A DNA stretch of 64,000 nucleotides from an uncultured Opitutia bacterium (GTDB lineage: Bacteria > Verrucomicrobiota > Verrucomicrobiia > Opitutales > CAJWYM01): NCBI GenBank assembly GCA_913049555.1, contig CAJWYM010000007.1, positions 1-64,000 on the forward strand. The letters run 5' to 3'. The notes under the pieces were generated by a model. That model saw only the letters and a program-made list of their open reading frames with translations, ran no database searches and was not told the DNA's origin. Position 1 is the stretch's first letter. Each line of letters opens with the position of its first letter. This document shows, piece after piece, positions 10,937-21,206 of the stretch. Both the position numbers and the translations under genes were made by a program.

Positions 10937-11665
10937 TTAAGAAACAAACAAATCCGATGCAGCTTCGTTGTCAATCAACCAAACCACTTTGTCTGAATAT
11001 TTTTTAAGTAATTGGACTGGTTTAGATTTAAAATTGATTTCTTCTTGAAACACTTGGCGGAGAGCATTGATTTTCCCTTTTCCTGTAACGGTTATTACAA
11101 TTTTAGAGCACTTTTCAAAGCCAGCTTCGGTAATTGTTAAACGCATCCCTTTTCCGGGAACTTCGACAGATGCAAAATTTTCTTTTATTCCAGATTCAAT
11201 GAGTGGACTGCCTGGGAATAGGGAAGCGGTGTGACAATCGTCTCCCATTCCCAAGAAGCAGAGGTCAAAACATTGACTATCCCCATAGAGCTTCTTCCAT
11301 TGATCGTTGAATTTTGACGCGCTATCCTCCACATTTAACTCAGTATCCCAAGGTAGTTTTTTATGATCCGCAACTCCGATTGCATCTAACATCCCTCTTT
11401 CAGCATTTCCAAAATTACTTTCCTCATCTTGAATTGGCACGTGGCGTTCATCACTCGTTGTCCAAGTCAGATTCTCCCAATTTGTCGGACAATCTTCTAG
11501 CTTGGCAATATATTTGTAAAAAGCTTTTGGGGTAGAACCTCCTGTTAAGGCGACCACCTTATTTTTAGAATCTACATTGTTGGCAAGGGATGATAACTCA
11601 GATGCAATAGCAGCTAAAATTTCTTGAAGGTTTAAAATTTGAATGGTTCCTAATTCTGTAATCAT
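10937..11665 (-). CDS. pgl: 6-phosphogluconolactonase
   Basis: VALTGGSTPKAFYKYIA, TSDERHVPIQDEESNFGNAE, FLGMGDDCHTASLFPGSP. Confidence 0.95.
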   Translation of the reverse strand: MITELGTIQILNLQEILAAIASELSSLANNVDSKNKVVALTGGSTPKAFYKYIAKLEDCPTNWENLTWTTSDERHVPIQDEESNFGNAERGMLDAIGVADHKKLPWDTELNVEDSASKFNDQWKKLYGDSQCFDLCFLGMGDDCHTASLFPGSPLIESGIKENFASVEVPGKGMRLTITEAGFEKCSKIVITVTGKGKINALRQVFQEEINFKSKPVQLLKKYSDKVVWLIDNEAASDLFVS

Positions 11666-11670
11666 ATTAT

Positions 11671-12639
11671 TTAAAAAAATAGAGCTTCACTGAGTGCTTT
11701 ATTTAGGTCTAGTAAAGAAGTTTTGTGTTGGTATTGGATTGGTCCTTTTCCAATATTGGCATCGATTCGAGCGAATCCCTTTTTTTTGTCAAAATGCCAT
11801 TTAAAGTGTTTATTTGAGTCTTTGTTATAGTCAAAATTTATAGAAATAAAGGATAAATCCTGTTTTGGATGATTCTTTGTTATGAATGTTTGATCTTGTG
11901 AGCATTCTTCCATGCAAGAGTGAATCCACTTACTTAAAACAAGAGCTTCTCCTAAAAGGTCTGGTGAATAATCAATGGAGATACCATTGATATCCTCGGC
12001 TATATGTTCAGGGCTGTATCCACTCAAAAATTGCCCTATGGATTGTCTGATGGAAAGAAGCCGTGCATGCGCTAAATCTATCGCTTTGTGGTCAGAACCC
12101 CAATGGACCTCATTCAGGTGGATGTCTGAACCGGAGTCATACACAATTTTTTTAGCATTTCTAGCAAAATTAAGATATTTTTTTTCAATAATCTTAACTG
12201 GAAGCTTGTAAAATAAATGAAAGGTTGGAAGGTCACTTTGTAACCAAACAGCAACTTGATTTTTTAAGAACTGTGATTCATCAGGGTCATAACCAAGCAT
12301 GAGGGCTTCGCAGCAGCAACGTTTTCTATGAGATCTACCAACATAGCATTGAAAGAAAAATTTTGCATCTAGTTTCATTTCTGACTTGTTTTCCTCGCTT
12401 GGACAAAGAACAATCAGTCTGGCAGGATAAACCTGAGAAAATTTTATAGAAGCTTCAAAATATTCAAGGGCTTCTTCTTCAGTGGTTTTAACTCCAAAAT
12501 GAAGAATCACATTCATTTGGCTAGCATGAGACTCCTCTTCCATTTCGCCAATGTCAGTTTTCCAGATTTCTGATAATTTTTTATTAATTTCAGTAACCGG
12601 CATGGATATGCCTGGTAAGCATTTGAGGATTTTTGACAT
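11671..12639 (-). CDS. OpcA-like glucose-6-phosphate dehydrogenase assembly protein
   Basis: ARLIVLCPSE and VAVWLQSDLPTFHLFYKLP resemble the OpcA family; lies directly upstream of pgl; start at MSKILKCL avoids overlap with the upstream gene. Confidence 0.75.
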   Translation of the reverse strand: MSKILKCLPGISMPVTEINKKLSEIWKTDIGEMEEESHASQMNVILHFGVKTTEEEALEYFEASIKFSQVYPARLIVLCPSEENKSEMKLDAKFFFQCYVGRSHRKRCCCEALMLGYDPDESQFLKNQVAVWLQSDLPTFHLFYKLPVKIIEKKYLNFARNAKKIVYDSGSDIHLNEVHWGSDHKAIDLAHARLLSIRQSIGQFLSGYSPEHIAEDINGISIDYSPDLLGEALVLSKWIHSCMEECSQDQTFITKNHPKQDLSFISINFDYNKDSNKHFKWHFDKKKGFARIDANIGKGPIQYQHKTSLLDLNKALSEALFF

Positions 12640-12664
12640 AATTTGAGTCGGTATTGTGCGAATC

Positions 12665-14326
12665 CTAATAACTAACACTCAGTGAAAAATGTCCTCTGGA
12701 ATTCCCCGCCCTTCTGGTAAGAGGACTGGTATCGGAATCTTTGAGTTGCCAACCATGGTCGAATCTGAAGTTTACAAAGGGACCGACGTTGTATCGAATC
12801 CCTGAGCCTATGCTCATCATTGAAATATTTGGATTGATGGAAGATTCGTTGATTTGCTTCACTCGGATGTCTGAATACCCCCAAAAAAATCGGCCTGATA
12901 TTTGATCCGCCCATTCTTTTTTAAAGAATTTGGAAAGGGAAACTGGAGGAGTGGTAAGATCCGTGAAAAAAATAAATCCACGATCTCCATTCGCTTCTCG
13001 TTCGTCGTAACCGGGTAAAGTCATAAAGCCGCCTGAACCCATTTTACCCCCACCTGGTAAATTAGAACTTGCCATCTGGTATTGGGCAGTAGCGTTCCAT
13101 GTCCAATTTTGGGGCAATAGAGTAATTCGGTTCAAATTAAAAAGTAAGCTGGAGTAGTTGGATCCTGCGGATCCTGCAGTGATGAGTTCTGCATCTGAAT
13201 TGTGACCAGTCATGCCTCCAGGACTATAAGTAAGAGTCGATGAAAAGATAGTGAAACCCAATGGGTCTGGCGCATTCCCAGAATAGGTGAATTTAAACTC
13301 AGAAGTATCCGTGAGTGTATTGGATACTTGGATTTGATTGAATTCCAATAAGTTATTACTGCGGCTAAAGTTATAGCCAGCAGTCAATGTTTGAACATAA
13401 TTTTCAAGGTTAAAAATGGAGGGTAACGGGAGCGTGTAATTTAGACTGCCACCCCAGCTTTTTCCCCCAACATTGAGAGATGGATCCGGCAAATCGGCCC
13501 CGTTTCTTGCGTAATTAGCAGAAAGAGATAGGTCGTGCCCCCAAGGAAAATTAATGCTGTAGGACAAGCTATGTGATTTTAAATACTTAGCCATCGGATC
13601 TCCCGAGTAAGAATAATTCAAAACATGACCCTTATTAAAAACATTTCCCCAGTTAAAACTAGCAGTCAATCGCTCATCCTCTGTAATGGCATTTCCAGTA
13701 TCTTCAAAAGTAATCGTATATTTAAGGGGAATTTTGTCATCCACATTTACAATTGCATTCGTAGATGCTTTTTCCTCTCCATCTTCGTAGCTTATGTCCA
13801 CCGTTTTGTAAGGATTCTTATTCAGCTGTTCGAGTTTGCTGTTTAGATCTTTTTGGTTGATTTTTTCACCGGATTTTAAGTCGAGAAAGTTTTCAATTTG
13901 TTCGGAGGAAAAATATTGATTCCCTTCAATTAAGAGCTTGTCTAATTTACTCTCAAGGGCAACGAGTTGTATTATATCATTCCTTATGCTTTGAGGAGAC
14001 TCAAAGACATCCACAACAGGATAATCCTCGTCCCTGTAGTGAAGAATGATTTGTTGCTTTAGGTTTTCAAGGTCCTCTTTGTTAAAAGGTTGGTCAATGA
14101 AAGCAGTTAATTTTTCTACGAGGGTAGATGGATCTGGAGGGTAAACGTTCAAAAAATTTATGCCTTTGTAAGCCTCCGAGTCATACCCTCCAACGACCAC
14201 ATTCTTAGAGCTTGAGTGAATTACAATGGCCTTCAGTTTAGCTGAAATTTCTTGACCCGATAAAATTGCAGAAAAGCTTAGAGAAATCGCTAAGCTTATA
14301 CTGACAAATTTAAAAAAAATCCACAT
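12665..14326 (-). CDS. ShlB/FhaC/HecB-type (TpsB) outer-membrane transporter, POTRA + beta-barrel
   Basis: Signal peptide, POTRA-like segment (LDKLLIEGNQYFSSEQIENFLDLKSGEKINQKDL), VNVDDKIPLKYTITFEDTGN, barrel strands, terminal aromatic SLSVSY. Confidence 0.82.
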   Translation of the reverse strand: MWIFFKFVSISLAISLSFSAILSGQEISAKLKAIVIHSSSKNVVVGGYDSEAYKGINFLNVYPPDPSTLVEKLTAFIDQPFNKEDLENLKQQIILHYRDEDYPVVDVFESPQSIRNDIIQLVALESKLDKLLIEGNQYFSSEQIENFLDLKSGEKINQKDLNSKLEQLNKNPYKTVDISYEDGEEKASTNAIVNVDDKIPLKYTITFEDTGNAITEDERLTASFNWGNVFNKGHVLNYSYSGDPMAKYLKSHSLSYSINFPWGHDLSLSANYARNGADLPDPSLNVGGKSWGGSLNYTLPLPSIFNLENYVQTLTAGYNFSRSNNLLEFNQIQVSNTLTDTSEFKFTYSGNAPDPLGFTIFSSTLTYSPGGMTGHNSDAELITAGSAGSNYSSLLFNLNRITLLPQNWTWNATAQYQMASSNLPGGGKMGSGGFMTLPGYDEREANGDRGFIFFTDLTTPPVSLSKFFKKEWADQISGRFFWGYSDIRVKQINESSINPNISMMSIGSGIRYNVGPFVNFRFDHGWQLKDSDTSPLTRRAGNSRGHFSLSVSY

Positions 14327-14468
14327 TTGGTTTTATACTAGGTCATTGTATTCGTTTGTCGATCAAAGAATACATCCGCACATTGATTGAGCTAATCCAT
14401 GGGATTGCTTCCAAAAGAAAAGGTTTTCCAATCATGGAACAAGATTCTAGGAAATGGATCTAAATAAG

Positions 14469-15428
14469 TTAAAGTTCTTTGGCAACCATTGAGCGAACTT
14501 TGTCCATATCCTGACCGAAAACTCGAATTCCTTGAGAGAGTTTCTCGGTGGCCATTGCATCCTGATTTAAATTCCATCTAAAAGCAATTTCGGTATTTTC
14601 AATTTTTTCTAAATCGGATTCTTTTGCAGTGGATGGATCCAACTTTCGAACTAAGGGTTGTTTTAGACTTTGAAGTTCACCAAGAAGGTCTGGGCTAATT
14701 GTTAAAAGATCGCAACCAGCAAGTTCGATAATTTCACCTACATTTCTGAAACTAGCACCCATAACCTCGGTCTCGTATCCAAATTTTTTGTAATAGGAAT
14801 AAATTGCATGAACACTGACAACTCCAGGATCTTCAGCGGCTTCGTAGGATTTTCCAGTGCTAGCCTTGAACCAATCCATGATCCGACCAACAAATGGAGA
14901 AATCAATTGAATGCCGCCTTCAGCGCAGGCAACTGCTTGACATAGAGAAAAAAGAAGAGTCAGGTTGCAATTGATTCCCTCTTTCTGGAGTTGTTCAGCT
15001 GCTTTAATTCCCTCCCAAGTGGAGGCGATCTTGATGAGAATTCTGTCTTTGGAAATCCCTTGGGCCTCATACATCTCTATAAGTTGTTTCGCTTTTGAAA
15101 TTGTTTTAGCAGTATCGAAGGAGAGCGCAGCATCTACTTCAGTGGATACCCTACCGGGGACCAATTTTAAAATTTCAACTCCAAACGCAATCAAAAGATT
15201 GTCTATAATGAACTCAATTTGTTCATGTTCCGATTTAGAACTGTCTTTGTATTCTTTAATTGTATTTAAGAACAATTCTTTGTACTCATCTTTTTGAATA
15301 GCCTTGAGAATAAGCGATGGGTTTGTGGTTGCATCTTGGGGTTCGAATTGTCTGATAGTAGCAAAATCTCCTGTGTCTGCTACTACTGTTGTAATTTCTT
15401 TAAGTTGCTCTAAAACGGATAAACTCAT
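14469..15428 (-). CDS. tal: Transaldolase
   Basis: [68 protein letters not shown]; start set at MSLSVLEQL. Confidence 0.96.
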   Translation of the reverse strand: MSLSVLEQLKEITTVVADTGDFATIRQFEPQDATTNPSLILKAIQKDEYKELFLNTIKEYKDSSKSEHEQIEFIIDNLLIAFGVEILKLVPGRVSTEVDAALSFDTAKTISKAKQLIEMYEAQGISKDRILIKIASTWEGIKAAEQLQKEGINCNLTLLFSLCQAVACAEGGIQLISPFVGRIMDWFKASTGKSYEAAEDPGVVSVHAIYSYYKKFGYETEVMGASFRNVGEIIELAGCDLLTISPDLLGELQSLKQPLVRKLDPSTAKESDLEKIENTEIAFRWNLNQDAMATEKLSQGIRVFGQDMDKVRSMVAKEL

Positions 15429-15464
15429 AATGATTATTAATTTTAATGATAGTGTTAACAAATC

Positions 15465-16331
15465 TTAAACTTGCATCCATGGGGAATGCAAGCACCCATT
15501 CAGTCTATCTTTAAGAATTTCGATGGTTGTATCGGAAGCGTGTAATAATTTTGTTTTTTGAATTTTCTCTGTATTAAAAGGTAGAGATTCCGACAAAATT
15601 TGATCAATATCTCCCCCTTTGCCAGCATGTCTTCCAGGTAGTAAAAACAAGGGGGCAAGAATGACTACAGATTGACTGCAAGCATTGCCAGTATGACATT
15701 TATCTAAAAGAGGCTCATTGAAAGCATAAGCATCTCCATTTCTACGTTCCATAGAGTAACATTCCGTTTTTATAATCCTATCAAAAAACTCTTTTTCTAA
15801 TCTATTTTGTAACTGCTTTCCTACAGAATTTTTTACATCGCACACTTCTTTTACAGGAGAACCGTGATCTACTAAAAGAATTCCAAATGATTTATGGTTT
15901 GATTCATCAATGATTTTTTTTACATCACAAAAAATGGCATAGGAAAGTCTTAGGTCAGGACTTCTTAAATTGTCTCCCGCTAATGGTGGAGATATATTAA
16001 AAGTTGCTTGCGGATAATCTTTTTTTAGTGATAAAAGAATTTTTGGCAGGTAATCTTTAATAGCCAAGCTAGGGCCTATAAAAAAAGGGAGAAGATAGAA
16101 GTTTTTTTGTCCTTTTTTTAAAAGTTCCTTTAGGAGAAATTCTAATTTTGGCATAGCTTCTCCGTTTAGTTTTTCTACTGATACCTTGTGAGAATGAAGC
16201 AATCCCGCACACAATAACGGCCTTTTGAGAAATTTACTTAACTTCTCACATAAAAATCTAAATTCTATTATGGATTCAGGCCTAAGAGAACCGTTGTCGA
16301 ATAGAATGGTCGAAGAGGAATCAATATTCAT
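15465..16331 (-). CDS. CbiX/sirohydrochlorin chelatase-like protein (tandem halves)
   Basis: FYLLPFFIGPSLAIKDYLPKI and GILLVDHGSPVKEV...VILAPLFLLPGRHAGKGGDIDQIL. Confidence 0.78.
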   Translation of the reverse strand: MNIDSSSTILFDNGSLRPESIIEFRFLCEKLSKFLKRPLLCAGLLHSHKVSVEKLNGEAMPKLEFLLKELLKKGQKNFYLLPFFIGPSLAIKDYLPKILLSLKKDYPQATFNISPPLAGDNLRSPDLRLSYAIFCDVKKIIDESNHKSFGILLVDHGSPVKEVCDVKNSVGKQLQNRLEKEFFDRIIKTECYSMERRNGDAYAFNEPLLDKCHTGNACSQSVVILAPLFLLPGRHAGKGGDIDQILSESLPFNTEKIQKTKLLHASDTTIEILKDRLNGCLHSPWMQV

Positions 16332-16405
16332 ATTTTAAATTTTATAGATTCGTACTTGCCCCATGGGGATCATTTGACAAATATAAAAACAAACAATAAT
16401 TAATC

Positions 16406-17041
16406 ATGGTTAAGAAAGCTTTTACAACTCTATTCATCTCCTTCCTGTCTGTTTTAATTGTAGGTTGCGAATCGCGTATTGAGCCCACTCCGGAAGATAC
16501 TGTATTTAATGGTCAACTTGGAGACAGCAGTGGGAGCTCTGACAGATCAAATTTTCAGAATTCAGGGCTATATGGGGGGGTTGATTCTATCAACCCGAAT
16601 GCTGTCGATGGCTCTGCAATGAATTTTAACAATACAATGGGCTTAGAATCTAGGGATGGATCCTTTGGGGGAGGAAACTCATTTTTAGGCGATGAAAATT
16701 TGATTCGAGGGCAGTTCAATTCCGTTAATTTTGGTTTTGATCAATCTTATGTAACTGCAACGGAGCGACCAAAACTAAGAGCGGTTGCTGATTATCTTCA
16801 GTCAAATCCCCAAACTAAAATTATCATTGAAGGCCATTGTGATTGGAGAGGAACTACGGAGTATAATATGTCACTTGGTGATCGCAGGGCAAGAAGTTGT
16901 CAACAGTTTCTTGTAAGTTTGGGAGTTCCATCCTCTTCTATTGAAATTCTTTCTAAGGGCGATCAGGAATCTACTCAAGGTGGAAATGCCTCTGTCATGG
17001 CAGAGGATCGAAGGGGTGAATTTGTCATTTTGAAACAATGA
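16406..17041 (+). CDS. OmpA/Pal-family peptidoglycan-associated lipoprotein
   Basis: Lipobox VLIVGC; VNFGFDQSYVTATERPKLRAVADYLQSNPQTKIIIEGHCDWRGTTEYNMSLGDRRA. Confidence 0.92.
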   Translation: MVKKAFTTLFISFLSVLIVGCESRIEPTPEDTVFNGQLGDSSGSSDRSNFQNSGLYGGVDSINPNAVDGSAMNFNNTMGLESRDGSFGGGNSFLGDENLIRGQFNSVNFGFDQSYVTATERPKLRAVADYLQSNPQTKIIIEGHCDWRGTTEYNMSLGDRRARSCQQFLVSLGVPSSSIEILSKGDQESTQGGNASVMAEDRRGEFVILKQ

Positions 17042-17134
17042 TTTACAGTAAGGAATTTTGTATTTAATTTCATCACGATTCAATTAGTTCTCTTCACTGC
17101 ACACAGCCCCTTTAATTATTAGTATAATTTTAAA

Positions 17135-17779
17135 GTGAGCAAATATCGCGGTTTCTTAAATACCCAGTCGGGTTCCTTATTGCTTTTTGTAATCCTTCGG
17201 ATTTATTCTTCTACTTTTCGTATTTCCCTTCAAAATGAGCAAGGTTGGTTGGATTATTTGGAAGGTGGAGGCAAGATTATTTTATTAAGTTGGCACCAGC
17301 AGTTTTTTCCCTTTGCTTTTTTCTTTAAGAAATATCGTCGTTTCAGTCCTAGTTTAATGATTAGTCAAAGCAAGGATGGAGAATTAATTGCCAGAATTGC
17401 TACGAAAATCGGTTGGCGCACTGCTCGTGGATCCTCTTCTAAGGGAGGTTTAAAAGCATTGGATGAAATGAAAGCCAACCTAAATAAGTTCTCTATGGCC
17501 GGGCACATTGCAGATGGTCCCAGAGGTCCCATAGGAGTCGTGAAAAAAGGAGTCATTCATCTAGCTCATGATTGTGGGGCTCTTATTGTTCCGGTATACG
17601 CAAAGGCTGAAAATTCTTGGTTTTGTAACAGTTGGGATAAATTTATGATACCCAAGCCTTTCTCGAAGATCACAGTCACCTTTGATAATTTTTTTGAGAT
17701 CCCAGCGGAATCAGATGCCAAAGATTTGGATCTTTATCGTTCCGCTCTTGAGCGGCAAATGAAACCCCATTTATTGTAA
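17135..17779 (+). CDS. Lysophospholipid acyltransferase-like protein (DUF374 type)
   Basis: ILLSWHQQFFPFAFF, RGSSSKGGLKALDEM, AGHIADGPRGPIGVVKKGVIHLA; GTG start. Confidence 0.85.
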   Translation: MSKYRGFLNTQSGSLLLFVILRIYSSTFRISLQNEQGWLDYLEGGGKIILLSWHQQFFPFAFFFKKYRRFSPSLMISQSKDGELIARIATKIGWRTARGSSSKGGLKALDEMKANLNKFSMAGHIADGPRGPIGVVKKGVIHLAHDCGALIVPVYAKAENSWFCNSWDKFMIPKPFSKITVTFDNFFEIPAESDAKDLDLYRSALERQMKPHLL

Positions 17780-17854
17780 ACAGGAGTTTACAAGCTATAG
17801 GGGATCAATTATCATGATGGGTTAAAAGTGCTTTCCACCTAGAAGCTTGAAAAA

Positions 17855-19297
17855 ATGGCAATTGAAAAAATTATAGTCTTAGACGACGATTTAATTATCC
17901 GAAAAACTTTGGAGGATCGATTGAGGCAAAAAAGGTATTCGGTTGCTTCCTGTCAAGAAGTCAAGGATGCGAGAAAATATATGTCAAAAGATAAGTTTGA
18001 TATTATATTTGCTGATATGAGATTGCCAGATGGGGAAGGTTCTGAGTTGCTTCTTGACATTGCAAACAACCCTGATGCTCCTCTCATTGTAATGATGACC
18101 GGTTATGGTTCCGTTGAATCTGCTGTTGAATGTATGGCTAATGGAGCTTTTCATTATGTTACAAAGCCATTTTCATTTGAACAAATCGAGGTTTTGTTAA
18201 AAAAAGCGGAAGAGCACACCCAACAAGTTCGAGTCAATCAGTATTATTCTCAGAAAGAAGCAAACGATAGTAATCTCATTGGAGACAGTGGACCTATCAA
18301 TCGTCTCAAGCAGATGGTGAATAAAGTGGCAAAGACGGAGGCAACCGTATTAATTACTGGCGAAAACGGAACAGGGAAAGAAATGGTTGCCAATGAACTT
18401 TATGGAAATAGCCTCTTAGTAGATAAGCCTTTTATTAAGTTAAATTGCGCCGCAATCCCCGAAAACTTAATTGAAAGTGAATTTTTCGGTCATGAAAAAG
18501 GAGCTTTTACAGGAGCCACTCAAAGACGAGAAGGAAGATTTGAGCTGGCCAATAATGGAACTATTTTGTTGGATGAAATTGGTGAAATATCCTCTCAAGT
18601 TCAAGTGAAGTTGCTTCGAGTTTTACAAGAAAAAGAGTTTGAGCGTGTTGGCGGAAATAAAACGCTTTCTGTCAAAGTCAGAGTTTTAGCTTCTACAAAT
18701 AAGGATTTATTTCAAGCGGTTAAAGACGGTCAGTTTAGGGAAGATTTGTATTACCGCCTCAATGTATTCCCGGTTGAAGTTCCTGCCTTAAGAGACCGAG
18801 GGGATGACATTGTCTTGATTGGGAATTATTTTTTAGACCATTTTGCCAAAAAATATCATCTTAAGATTAAGGGTTTTTCGGATCATGCAATTCGTGTAAT
18901 GCTTGATTATAAATGGCCTGGTAATGTTCGGGAACTTCAGAATGCAGTTGAAAGGGCGGTCATTCAAACCGATGAAGGCAAAGCGATCACTGCAGAAATG
19001 CTGTACATTCCCCACGATGGTAAGTCGAGTGTCAGTTTTTCTGAATTGACAGCTCAGAAAAGTAACCGTGAGGATTTCGATCGGATCGATGAGTCCAAAC
19101 AGGAAAATTCTTTGATTGATAACAAAAATGATGATGGTTCTGTGAAGACTTTGGACCAATTTGAGAAAGAACATATTCTGAGGGTTTTAAAAGAAACCAA
19201 TGGAAATCGAACCAAAACCGCTGAATCTTTAAAGATCAACATCAGAACTCTGCGAAATAAATTGAACCAATATAAGAGCGAGGGTGAAGACATTTAA
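17855..19297 (+). CDS. Sigma-54-dependent NtrC-family response regulator
   Basis: Receiver domain (IIFADMRLPDGEGSELL), AAA+ (TGENGTGKE, GAFTGA, LLDEIGEI), C-terminal Fis-type HTH (NRTKTAESLKINIRTLRNKL). Confidence 0.97.
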   Translation: MAIEKIIVLDDDLIIRKTLEDRLRQKRYSVASCQEVKDARKYMSKDKFDIIFADMRLPDGEGSELLLDIANNPDAPLIVMMTGYGSVESAVECMANGAFHYVTKPFSFEQIEVLLKKAEEHTQQVRVNQYYSQKEANDSNLIGDSGPINRLKQMVNKVAKTEATVLITGENGTGKEMVANELYGNSLLVDKPFIKLNCAAIPENLIESEFFGHEKGAFTGATQRREGRFELANNGTILLDEIGEISSQVQVKLLRVLQEKEFERVGGNKTLSVKVRVLASTNKDLFQAVKDGQFREDLYYRLNVFPVEVPALRDRGDDIVLIGNYFLDHFAKKYHLKIKGFSDHAIRVMLDYKWPGNVRELQNAVERAVIQTDEGKAITAEMLYIPHDGKSSVSFSELTAQKSNREDFDRIDESKQENSLIDNKNDDGSVKTLDQFEKEHILRVLKETNGNRTKTAESLKINIRTLRNKLNQYKSEGEDI

Positions 19298-19301
19298 AAC
19301 C

Positions 19302-19850
19302 ATGAAGAATTGTTATTATTTTACAAAAAGCTCTTTAGCTTTTTCATTATTTTCTTGTATTGCGGCACTCGTATTTTCTGGATGTGGATCCTCTAAAGAC
19401 GACGAGGATGGATTGTTATTGCCTGAATTCTTTATTGAATCTCGAGGGGGAGTTCAATTAAGTCAGCCTACTTATGCTACCCTTCCAATCAGTCGGAGTC
19501 AGTTTGAAGTTTTTCCTGCGCCGGTAATTCGTCACAATCATATTACAGGGGTTGCCAAAGCCAAAGTAGATTTGGGGTATTGTTTGGCATTTCAATTGAA
19601 TAGTCGGGGAGCGCTTCGTTTTCAAGGAATTTCGGCTGATAATATAGGCTCTAGGCTGATCCTTATGGTTTCCAGACAGGCTCTCGGGGTTCGGGTGATT
19701 GATGGTGTCATCTCAAATGGAAGAATTTTCATTTTTGTTGAATATCCTGATGAGGAGTTGGATGAACTGGTTGCTGAATTGACTGAGTCTATCATAAAAA
19801 TTCAAGAAAAAGAAATGGGAAGCAATCAAGATCGTAAAAACGATTTATAA
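19302..19850 (+). CDS. Hypothetical lipoprotein
   Basis: Signal sequence with lipobox AALVFSGCGSS; no family recognised; the 6-codon upstream extension overlaps the response regulator. Confidence 0.65.
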   Translation: MKNCYYFTKSSLAFSLFSCIAALVFSGCGSSKDDEDGLLLPEFFIESRGGVQLSQPTYATLPISRSQFEVFPAPVIRHNHITGVAKAKVDLGYCLAFQLNSRGALRFQGISADNIGSRLILMVSRQALGVRVIDGVISNGRIFIFVEYPDEELDELVAELTESIIKIQEKEMGSNQDRKNDL

Positions 19851-19928
19851 ATTTCTTAGCAATTTAAATGAAAGCATTTTATCAGGAAAATCTCAATTTT
19901 CTGCCTATTTAGTGGGAATCACTATCTA

Positions 19929-20963
19929 ATGAATCTTTGTTATTTTATAAAAAAAATACTTTTATTTTTATCAGTGTTTGTATTGCCTGCCCCTATTCTT
20001 TGGTCTCAAGAATTTTATTGGCCGACTCCTGATCGATCTTTTTCCAAAGGAGATTTATATCCCACCTTTATTATGCCAACTATAATTGAAAAGCCTTACT
20101 CTGGCTTATTTGGACTTGTAAGAAGTAATGGAAGGCAGTTTCATGAGGGAATAGATATTAGGGCCACTCAGTTTGATTCGAAAGGGGAGGCGTTGGATCC
20201 GATATTTGCAACGATGGAGGGTCGTGTTGTTTATTCTAGTAAAATTGCTGGTAATAGCAGTTATGGAAGGTATTTAGTTTTAGAACATGAACGAACAAAT
20301 CCAAAAGTCTATTCTCTCTATGCACATTTAAAGACCATTGATCCAAATATTAAAGTGGGGCAATGGATTGAAGGGGGCACAGTTTTGGGTAGAATGGGTC
20401 GGTCTGCCGGGGGCTATAAAATTCCAAAAAGCCGTGCTCACCTCCATTTTGAAATAGGGGTTCGTTTAACGGATTCATTCCACCTTTTTTACAATAGGAT
20501 GCGGTATAAAACAAAAAACCAGCATGGAGTCTGGAACGGAATGAATCTGATTGGAATCAATGCACTCGAGTACTTTATGATGAGGCGTAAAAAGTGGATC
20601 GGAAATTTGGATGATTATTTTTCAACCTTGCCGACCGCGGCAGTGGTCCGATTAAAAACGGGTAAAGTCCCTGATTTTGTTAAAAGATATCCGTCTTTTG
20701 TAAAACTGCCCTTGAAAGAAGATTCAGTGGTCGGATGGGAGATTAAGTTTACCTGGTTTGGTCTCCCTAAGAGTTGGAAATCCTTAACCGGAAAGGGAAC
20801 GAGTTCCAACCGCGTTTCCTATGTTGAGTTGATTGATTTTGAAAAAAAACAGCTAGCAAAAGCATTGGGAAGAAAAGTATTACATAAAAATGGCAATAAA
20901 ATTGAGCTAGGAAAGCAGATCAAGAGATCCTTGGAGATTCTATTTGAGGTTCCCATCAAGTAA
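19929..20963 (+). CDS. M23-family peptidase (LytM-like)
   Basis: RQFHEGIDIRATQFDSKGEALDPIFATMEGRVVYS...VLEHERTNPKVYSLYAHL...RAHLHFEIG, with H..D and HxH zinc ligands. Confidence 0.9.
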   Translation: MNLCYFIKKILLFLSVFVLPAPILWSQEFYWPTPDRSFSKGDLYPTFIMPTIIEKPYSGLFGLVRSNGRQFHEGIDIRATQFDSKGEALDPIFATMEGRVVYSSKIAGNSSYGRYLVLEHERTNPKVYSLYAHLKTIDPNIKVGQWIEGGTVLGRMGRSAGGYKIPKSRAHLHFEIGVRLTDSFHLFYNRMRYKTKNQHGVWNGMNLIGINALEYFMMRRKKWIGNLDDYFSTLPTAAVVRLKTGKVPDFVKRYPSFVKLPLKEDSVVGWEIKFTWFGLPKSWKSLTGKGTSSNRVSYVELIDFEKKQLAKALGRKVLHKNGNKIELGKQIKRSLEILFEVPIK

Positions 20964-21128
20964 GTGTTTCATTGAATCGTCCCCTTTTAACCATTTACCT
21001 CTAAATGCCTGTAAAATAAAGTTGTAAATATCAGTTTGTTTCTTGAACTTCTTTTCATCCCCAAGAATATGTTCGGTCTTTAAAATATCCCAAAAAGTTT
21101 GGATGATTTTTAAGCCAGAGTCGTGCAT
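20940..21128 (-). CDS. Small hypothetical protein (tentative)
   Basis: 62 aa ORF filling the gap between convergent genes; plausible helical composition; no other support. Confidence 0.35.
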   Translation of the reverse strand: MHDSGLKIIQTFWDILKTEHILGDEKKFKKQTDIYNFILQAFRGKWLKGDDSMKHLLDGNLK

Positions 21129-21206
21129 TTAAAGATATAGAATTCCAACTTTTAATCTTAGGTTTTAATGAGTTTCGCAAGGGATTGTGGGTCTATGACA
21201 GTAGGA

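Noticed and set aside
10921-10974. Upstream extension of the class III aminotransferase
   Set aside because: It overlaps the end of pgl, and family-like sequence begins at MYQFDQSLELF.
17288-17305. TGGCAC sequence as a sigma-54 promoter
   Set aside because: The required TTGC element at the right spacing is missing and the site is inside a coding region.
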